DNA from: a virus
Reading direction: 5' to 3' (one strand)
Virus record (IMG/VR): IMGVR_UViG_3300013233_000041
Coordinates: 1-36,905 of that record
DNA: 36,905 nucleotides
Under the pieces are notes generated by a model. The model did not search any database. It had not been told where the DNA came from and saw only the letters and a list, made by a program, of their open reading frames with translations. This document shows positions 32,456 through 36,905 of the stretch, one piece after another; the first letter of the stretch is position 1; each line of letters opens with the position of its first letter. A program made the position numbers and the translations under genes.

Positions 32456-32887
32456 TTAAAAGGTTTGGTTTACAGTTGCTAATAGTTCAATTTCAGCTAC
32501 ACCTTCCGGATCGAGTATTCCTTCGTCGGTTGTTATAGCAGATACTACAATATTAGTAACTAGATTGTTCAATCTCGTAGCTTTAAATTCAGTATTTAAA
32601 GCTAATTCAATATCATCTATTAGTGAGTTAAGAGATATATGTGCATTTTCTTCATTAACATACACCCTAACTAAAAAGGAGATAACCCTATCCTGTGTAT
32701 ATCCTGGGTGGTACGTTCTACTTTCATTTCCAGCAGTAATATAAATAGCTGGGAATACGTCAATTTCATCCAAAAATCTCAGTCTAAGACTTACGTCCTT
32801 AACGTCTTGGCTATATCCTGCAGCTAAGGTTATATTACTAAAAGTAGAAACTAATAGTGTTCCTATATCTGTGCGTACATTAACCAT
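32456..32887 (-). CDS. Tail terminator/completion protein
   Basis: 143 residues, just upstream of the major tail protein as in most siphophages. The pattern (DIGTLLVSTFSNITLAAG, then ISFLVRVYVNEENAHISL, then LIDDIELALNTEF) resembles tail terminator proteins with a central beta sheet and flanking helices. It would cap the tail tube and join it to the head. The ATG overlaps the preceding stop (TAATG) with only a weak AGG upstream, so coupling is likely. The call comes from position and general fold pattern. Confidence 0.7.
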   Translation of the reverse strand: MVNVRTDIGTLLVSTFSNITLAAGYSQDVKDVSLRLRFLDEIDVFPAIYITAGNESRTYHPGYTQDRVISFLVRVYVNEENAHISLNSLIDDIELALNTEFKATRLNNLVTNIVVSAITTDEGILDPEGVAEIELLATVNQTF

Positions 32888-33897
32888 TACCTAACCACCA
32901 TTTTAAATCTTTGTCTGAACTTTTTGTAAGCTACGGCTCTAATTGACTTCTTAATAACAGGTCTTGCTCTCACACTTACAGATCTGACTCTGTACCAACG
33001 TCCGTTCTTTAGATTCTTAAACCTAAGATAAGGAGCATTTCTTGCGCGTATTGTCGTAGTTAGTGGGTTACCAGAAGCATCAGTCTTTTCGTGAATACCA
33101 TATCTTCTCTTATCAAAAGAATAAGAAATAACGTCTTTCTTACTAACAATAACATCTTTTATACTAGATATAAAACTTCCTGTTCTATTATTTAGTTTAA
33201 CATTAGCTCTGCCTGATGTAGCCATTCTACTACGGACTTCTTCTTGGACTAATGATGTTATATCTGCACCAACATGACTTGTTGGTATAATATGGATTCG
33301 CTCTGCTTGAACACCTAGTTTAGCTGATATATCTATCTCTATCCCAGATACAGGAGCGCTTCCTAATAATGTTCTGTTAATCTCATCTGTAACTACTTTA
33401 TGTATGTTAGCTTCTAGACTCTTAGATATACGTTTTATAGCTGATTCTGTAAGGCTTATGCTCCACCTATTTAATCCACGCCTATCTCGTTTTATTTCTA
33501 AGTCGGAAGACCTAGGCTTGAATACCGCCCCTAAGTCAGGACTTATACTAGGGAAGACTAGAGCAATGCCGTTATTTTGTTGAGCAAAGCTTTTCTTTAT
33601 ACTAGCTACTGTGTCAGACTTTCCACCTTGGTATGACCTTATATAACTAGAAGATCCTTTACTGACCACGACATCTTTAACTATATCAGTGTCCTGCATA
33701 GCCTCCTCGGTACCTTCCATGGCACTAGGGAGATTTCTGACGGTGGAACTAAAGGCAACTTTCTTGTAAGACGAACCTGGAATTCTAGCTATCTTACTAT
33801 TTATACTAGAGCTCATATTAGCCTTTAGCTTCTTCAGATCTTTAGCTAATTCACTTAAAACGTCTAGTCCATCTGCTTTAAAGTCAATAATAACCAT
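32887..33897 (-). CDS. Putative neck/head-tail joining protein (336 aa)
   Basis: A basic protein between the connector and the tail terminator genes, the slot of the HK97 gp10-type head closure or tail completion protein. It has an N-terminal helical segment (LAKDLKKLKANMSSSINSKI), a basic middle (FKPRSSDLEIKRDRRG) and a strongly basic C-terminus (RPVIKKSIRAVAYKKFRQRF). It is longer than typical gp10-like proteins (about 130-150), so it may contain an extra domain or be a fused neck protein. No motif is decisive. Confidence 0.6.
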   Translation of the reverse strand: MVIIDFKADGLDVLSELAKDLKKLKANMSSSINSKIARIPGSSYKKVAFSSTVRNLPSAMEGTEEAMQDTDIVKDVVVSKGSSSYIRSYQGGKSDTVASIKKSFAQQNNGIALVFPSISPDLGAVFKPRSSDLEIKRDRRGLNRWSISLTESAIKRISKSLEANIHKVVTDEINRTLLGSAPVSGIEIDISAKLGVQAERIHIIPTSHVGADITSLVQEEVRSRMATSGRANVKLNNRTGSFISSIKDVIVSKKDVISYSFDKRRYGIHEKTDASGNPLTTTIRARNAPYLRFKNLKNGRWYRVRSVSVRARPVIKKSIRAVAYKKFRQRFKMVVR

Positions 33898-34476
33898 TTA
33901 CATCAGCCTATAACTCATAAGTATATCCCTAACATCCATTGGTAGAAACCCTAACTCTACAATAGAAGACGAGTTCTTACCCGCTCTTTCTTCACCATGT
34001 AGAACCTGTTTATTGCTAGTAGAACTTGCTTTTCTATCAGAGAATAGGTGCTTAACAATTTTTAGGATAGCTAGCTTCAAATCTGAAGGAGAGGTTGCCT
34101 CAGTATATCCGCTAGTATAAGAGATAAGGATATTATTAAGTCCTGGTCTAAATATAGGGAGAGAGTGACTAATAGTATTTAGTAAGTTAGTTCCTTTTAC
34201 TATAAGACCTTCATCGGGTATTACTGTGTAATCCTGAATAGTAGTATTGTTCTCTTTAACACTAGAAACACTAGTGATAGGCATACTTTTTAGTATAATA
34301 CTACTAGAGCCTCCATTATAAGGTTCATCCACTATAGAAGTCTCTTGTAGATCATATCCACAGAATGCCGAGGCTAGAGCCTCAGACCTAACCAAGTTAG
34401 ACATTATTTCTAAGTCTTGAGTTACGTTGGTTATACCATAGTATCCTTTATATTCATTTAGAGTTACTAGGGCCAT
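33898..34476 (-). CDS. Head-tail connector (gp6/adaptor-like)
   Basis: 192 residues. The pattern of an N-terminal helical part (VTQDLEIMSNLVRSEALASA), a beta part with PITSVSSVKENN and DYTVIPDEGLIVKG, and a later helix (DLKLAILKIVKHLF) is the familiar phage gp6-like adaptor profile. It would sit below the portal as a dodecameric ring. It is placed directly after the capsid gene and a small ORF, the usual order. GAGGTAA lies upstream of the ATG, which overlaps the end of the previous gene. Confidence 0.83.
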   Translation of the reverse strand: MALVTLNEYKGYYGITNVTQDLEIMSNLVRSEALASAFCGYDLQETSIVDEPYNGGSSSIILKSMPITSVSSVKENNTTIQDYTVIPDEGLIVKGTNLLNTISHSLPIFRPGLNNILISYTSGYTEATSPSDLKLAILKIVKHLFSDRKASSTSNKQVLHGEERAGKNSSSIVELGFLPMDVRDILMSYRLM

Positions 34477-34681
34477 TTTGTTTAGTTACCTCTTTACCAA
34501 TAGCTGACTTCTTAACAGCTTCTTTGGTTTTTGGTGAAGATACGACTTCCCACATTCCGGGTTGGATACGCTGCCGATAATCAGCCTCTTCCTTGGTCAC
34601 ATCAATTTCATCATTTGTAAATATGTACTGACTACCTTTCAGTAGTGTATGTTGGGCTGCTTTATACCTTAACTTTACCAT
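34454..34681 (-). CDS. Small basic hypothetical protein (75 aa) in the head module
   Basis: The start has TAGGAG five bases upstream. The N-terminus (KLRYKAAQHTLLKGSQYIFT) is followed by acidic residues (NDEIDVTKEEADYRQ) and ends in a basic, disordered tail (KKSAIGKEVTKQNGPSNSK). It lies between capsid and connector genes, just after a terminator. Small proteins in this slot are common in HK97-type phages and may be head-related. The function is not known. Confidence 0.72.
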   Translation of the reverse strand: MVKLRYKAAQHTLLKGSQYIFTNDEIDVTKEEADYRQRIQPGMWEVVSSPKTKEAVKKSAIGKEVTKQNGPSNSK

Positions 34682-34696
34682 TGTAACTCCTAATAT

Positions 34697-34722
34697 AAAA
34701 AGAGGGAGAATAAACTCTCCCT
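34697..34722 (-). terminator. Intrinsic terminator after the capsid gene
   Basis: On the minus strand AGGGAGA, a six-base loop and TCTCCCT form a seven-pair stem followed by CTTTTT. It starts six bases past the capsid stop. It probably reduces transcription into the tail genes, so that capsid is the most abundant product of the operon. Confidence 0.85.
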
Positions 34723-34728
34723 ACTGAT

Positions 34729-36720
34729 TTATGCACCAACAGTGATGTTGTGAACGAATGTTTCAGTCGCACTTAACTGACCAGCAGTTAATGGAACTAG
34801 GGGGTTGAAGTCCAAACGTAATGAACCAGTCAAAGACTTAGTCTGATTACGTGGGTCACGCCAGTTTTCTACATTAACATTCTTGCGGTAGCCCAGTTTG
34901 AATCTGTCAGGACGAACGATACAAGCACGTACATCACCAACGTTAACCGGTGTTGCAATACTTTCTGTTGGAATAATTGGGATACCCCAGATATTAGAAA
35001 GTTCACCAGTTTTCAAGGTAGCTTCTGAGCCGTAGTTAGTGACGGTTTGAACTAGAGGATCATCCGCTAGTTTGTAATAATCCTGAATATTGATAAGCAG
35101 GGCTACGTCTCTGGAACCGATAGCGTATCTACCCATTGCAGATCTAGCAGCAGCGATGTTAGCTGGAGTAAGATCAGCTGCGGCTGTACCGGCAATAGCT
35201 GTACTAAAGCCTGCACCAGCACCAGTAGCATAGTGAGTAATACCACGGAAAGAACCACCAACACCAGTACCCGTAACTAGAGTAGTATCAATCAAGTTAG
35301 CCATTGCATATGCAATTTCCTGACGGATAGTAGGCAATAGTGCGATTACAGCGTCGTCTTCATCTTCATAGTTGAAGGCAACAGGAGCCATGATCTTCTT
35401 AGCAGTAAACAGGATGTTGTCGATAGTAAGGTTCTGATCGGCAGGAGCTGTTCCTGGAGCTTGGAAGGACGCAGTAACACCAGCAGCGTTAAAAGGAAGA
35501 CGATAGTCAGCCAAAGGCATCTGGAAGCTAGAAAACAGCTTTTCAATCTTGAGTTCTTTCCGAATATCCTGTTCAAGACGTTTGTCAAAGCCAACTGGGG
35601 CCATAGACACGCCGCCGGTATTGGTAACAGCTTTCTGGATTTCTTCTGGAAGGGCTTTAAATGCAGACAAACCTGATAGAGGTTTTTCCAACGCAACAGA
35701 CAACAGATAAAGATCATCTAGAGTTTTCATATACTCGCGTTTATCAGCTTCCTTCATTGTGCTAGGAGTGTACTGTACACCAGCTTTTTCCATAGGGATA
35801 CCTGTCTCGTCAGCAGCTTTAGTCTCTGCTTCGTCAGACGCAGCTTTCATAGCAGCAGCTACGGCTTCTTTAATTTCTAAAGCGCGTTTGGCTTCAGCTT
35901 CTGCAGCTTGGGCTTTAGTGTCTTCGATTTCTTTTGCTTTAGCACGTTCTGCTTCTAGTGCTTTTTGAACTGCGGCTTCTACATCCACAGACTTAGTTGT
36001 AGCCATTGGTTGTTCTCCTGTTTCTGCGGATTGTCCGCTATTTGATTTAGCTAGCAGGGCTGCTGCGATAGCTGGGTCGATTGGTGCATCTGGATTTTTA
36101 TCATCCACGATGGTTGTTACTTCGGTTGAAGTAGAAGTACTCCCAGACTCTTCTTCTGTAGAAGTTTCTGTAATTACTAGGGCTTTATTAGCTTGGGTAG
36201 CGATAGCTTCCTCCTTTTTAATAGACTTTAGATTTTGAAAGTCTTTAGACTCCGAGAAAACAGAGTCTTGATTACATGGTATTGATACAAGGCTAGTTTC
36301 TAACATCTCTAGCTCAGTTATGACGAATGTATCATTCGCAGGAATATACTTTCCGTCTAATAATCTAAAACCTACTGAAAATGCCGATAACACCCCATCT
36401 TTGATAAGGGTAATAGTTTTGTATAGGTCTTCTGCAGCACTGGATATAAAAACTTTAACCCAGAGCCCTTTGTCGTCGATCTTATGTTCAACCATTCTAC
36501 CAATAGGCTGATCTCTATTATGTTGAAGTAGAATAACCGGGTTCTTCAAATAATTATCTAAGTTATAGGCTGTAGGTGATATTAAATCACCCGACCTATC
36601 CCTAGTAGCTGCATTAGCTAGACCTTCAATGTAGAACCCATCTGCGGCTGCATCTTTGGTAATAGTGGATTTGTCTAGAGTACATGATAAGTAAGACAAC
36701 TCCTGATTTTCTGTAGTCAT
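34729..36720 (-). CDS. Prohead protease-scaffold-major capsid protein fusion
   Basis: 663 residues in one frame. Residues 1-165 are an HK97-type (U35/S78) prohead protease: His67 in LLQHN, Ser115 in LSAFSVGF and Glu141 in MLETSLVSIP are the likely catalytic triad. Residues 239-320 form a charged coiled coil (EAAVQKALEAERAKAKEIED), typical of a delta/scaffold domain. The rest, from about residue 325, is an HK97-fold capsid protein (FDKRLEQDIRKELK, SFRGITHYATG, RPDRFKLGYRKN). Cleavage would release mature capsid. The ATG overlaps the portal stop (ATGA) with AAGGAG upstream. An internal ribosome site can make capsid without protease. Confidence 0.93.
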   Translation of the reverse strand: MTTENQELSYLSCTLDKSTITKDAAADGFYIEGLANAATRDRSGDLISPTAYNLDNYLKNPVILLQHNRDQPIGRMVEHKIDDKGLWVKVFISSAAEDLYKTITLIKDGVLSAFSVGFRLLDGKYIPANDTFVITELEMLETSLVSIPCNQDSVFSESKDFQNLKSIKKEEAIATQANKALVITETSTEEESGSTSTSTEVTTIVDDKNPDAPIDPAIAAALLAKSNSGQSAETGEQPMATTKSVDVEAAVQKALEAERAKAKEIEDTKAQAAEAEAKRALEIKEAVAAAMKAASDEAETKAADETGIPMEKAGVQYTPSTMKEADKREYMKTLDDLYLLSVALEKPLSGLSAFKALPEEIQKAVTNTGGVSMAPVGFDKRLEQDIRKELKIEKLFSSFQMPLADYRLPFNAAGVTASFQAPGTAPADQNLTIDNILFTAKKIMAPVAFNYEDEDDAVIALLPTIRQEIAYAMANLIDTTLVTGTGVGGSFRGITHYATGAGAGFSTAIAGTAAADLTPANIAAARSAMGRYAIGSRDVALLINIQDYYKLADDPLVQTVTNYGSEATLKTGELSNIWGIPIIPTESIATPVNVGDVRACIVRPDRFKLGYRKNVNVENWRDPRNQTKSLTGSLRLDFNPLVPLTAGQLSATETFVHNITVGA
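36004..36019 (-). promoter_or_regulatory. Internal in-frame ribosome binding site and ATG inside the protease-capsid gene
   Basis: AGGAG (36015-36019) lies eight bases upstream of an in-frame ATG (36004-36006, residue 239, MATTKSVDVEAAVQ). This starts exactly at the scaffold coiled coil. Translation from here would give a 425-aa scaffold-capsid chain without protease. Codon choice changes at about this point, from AGA/AGG arginine codons in the protease to many CGN codons in the capsid part. Confidence 0.75.
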
Positions 36721-36905
36721 CTTGACTCCTTAGTTGGTTTGTCCTTTGGAGGACGTCCCCCTGTATTAGGATTTACAGCAGAACCTGCTATATTTGCAGG
36801 AATTCTTATTTCGTCCAGCCCATCTATAGGAGGTTTTCTTAGAGGTTTTCTTGCCTCATTTGGTGTTATAATACCACCATTAACAAGAGTAGCTAGAGTC
36901 GATGC
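36717..36905 (-). CDS. Portal protein, C-terminal end (partial, runs off the window)
   Basis: The last 62 codons of a gene that continues beyond position 36905. The frame reads LVNGGIITPNEARKPLRKPP, then IDGLDEIRIPANIAGSAVNP and NTGGRPPKDK. The GxITPNEAR...PP.DG.DE...P.N pattern is the usual C-terminus of HK97-type portal proteins. It is followed directly by the capsid gene (ATGA overlap). This matches the portal-protease-capsid order of such phages. Only the tail end is visible, so length and start are unknown. Confidence 0.85.
   Translation of the reverse strand, partial: ASTLATLVNGGIITPNEARKPLRKPPIDGLDEIRIPANIAGSAVNPNTGGRPPKDKPTKESR

Noticed and set aside
1-36905. CRISPR arrays, insertion sequences or integrase/attachment sites
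   Set aside because: No regularly spaced repeats, transposase or integrase motifs, or terminal inverted repeats were seen anywhere in the window.

Overview
The window is a segment of a double-stranded DNA bacteriophage genome, almost certainly a long-tailed siphovirus. The DNA is AT-rich and genes are packed with start/stop overlaps. There are no ribosomal, metabolic or host housekeeping genes. The promoters are sigma70-like and Shine-Dalgarno sites are strong, so a Gram-negative (probably gammaproteobacterial) host is likely. This is inference; nothing in the window names the host.

Layout. (1) Positions 1-4338, minus strand: a block of small unknown genes, a tRNA-Thr(UGU), a single-chain NAD-dependent DNA ligase, an ExoX-like DEDDh exonuclease and a two-helix membrane protein. 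At least three minus-strand promoters drive it. (2) Positions 4339-4667: a divergent control region with tandem promoters. (3) Positions 4668-21334, plus strand: a T5-type replication and recombination cluster. In order it holds a repeat-built DNA-binding protein (T5 D5-like), DUF1737- and DUF6378-like small proteins, an HTH protein, a DnaB-like helicase, a primase, a family A DNA polymerase broken into two genes, a D10-like SF2 helicase, a putative single-stranded DNA-binding protein, SbcD/SbcC-like nuclease subunits (D12/D13), a Holliday junction resolvase (D14-like), a flap endonuclease (D15-like), dUTPase and a class II (B12-dependent) ribonucleotide reductase. (4) A bidirectional terminator at 21341-21378 separates this from (5) positions 21398-36905, minus strand: the virion module. 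In transcription order it holds portal (partial), a prohead protease-capsid fusion, head-tail connector, neck and tail-completion proteins, major tail protein, tail assembly chaperone with a likely -1 frameshift, tape measure protein, a giant tail-tip protein and a minor tail protein.

How it works together. The plus-strand cluster supplies a near-complete replisome (origin/DNA binding, helicase, primase, polymerase, SSB, ligase from the opposite strand), end-processing and branch-resolving nucleases, and nucleotide supply (dUTPase, RNR). The minus-strand virion module follows the HK97-type head and siphovirus tail order. The replication order is T5-like, while the head genes are of a compact protease-MCP fusion type, so the genome looks mosaic.

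Most notable: the polymerase gene is broken between the GRLSSS and QNIP motifs by a separate 80-codon gene. Two genes appear to start at the rare codon ATT behind good Shine-Dalgarno sites. The capsid gene has a strong in-frame internal ribosome binding site that would make capsid without protease. The tail chaperone frames are joined at a slip site of four A residues immediately before the stop codon. The DNA-binding protein is built of five HTH-like units with a 57-residue period. Several promoters share sequence beyond their -35 and -10 boxes.
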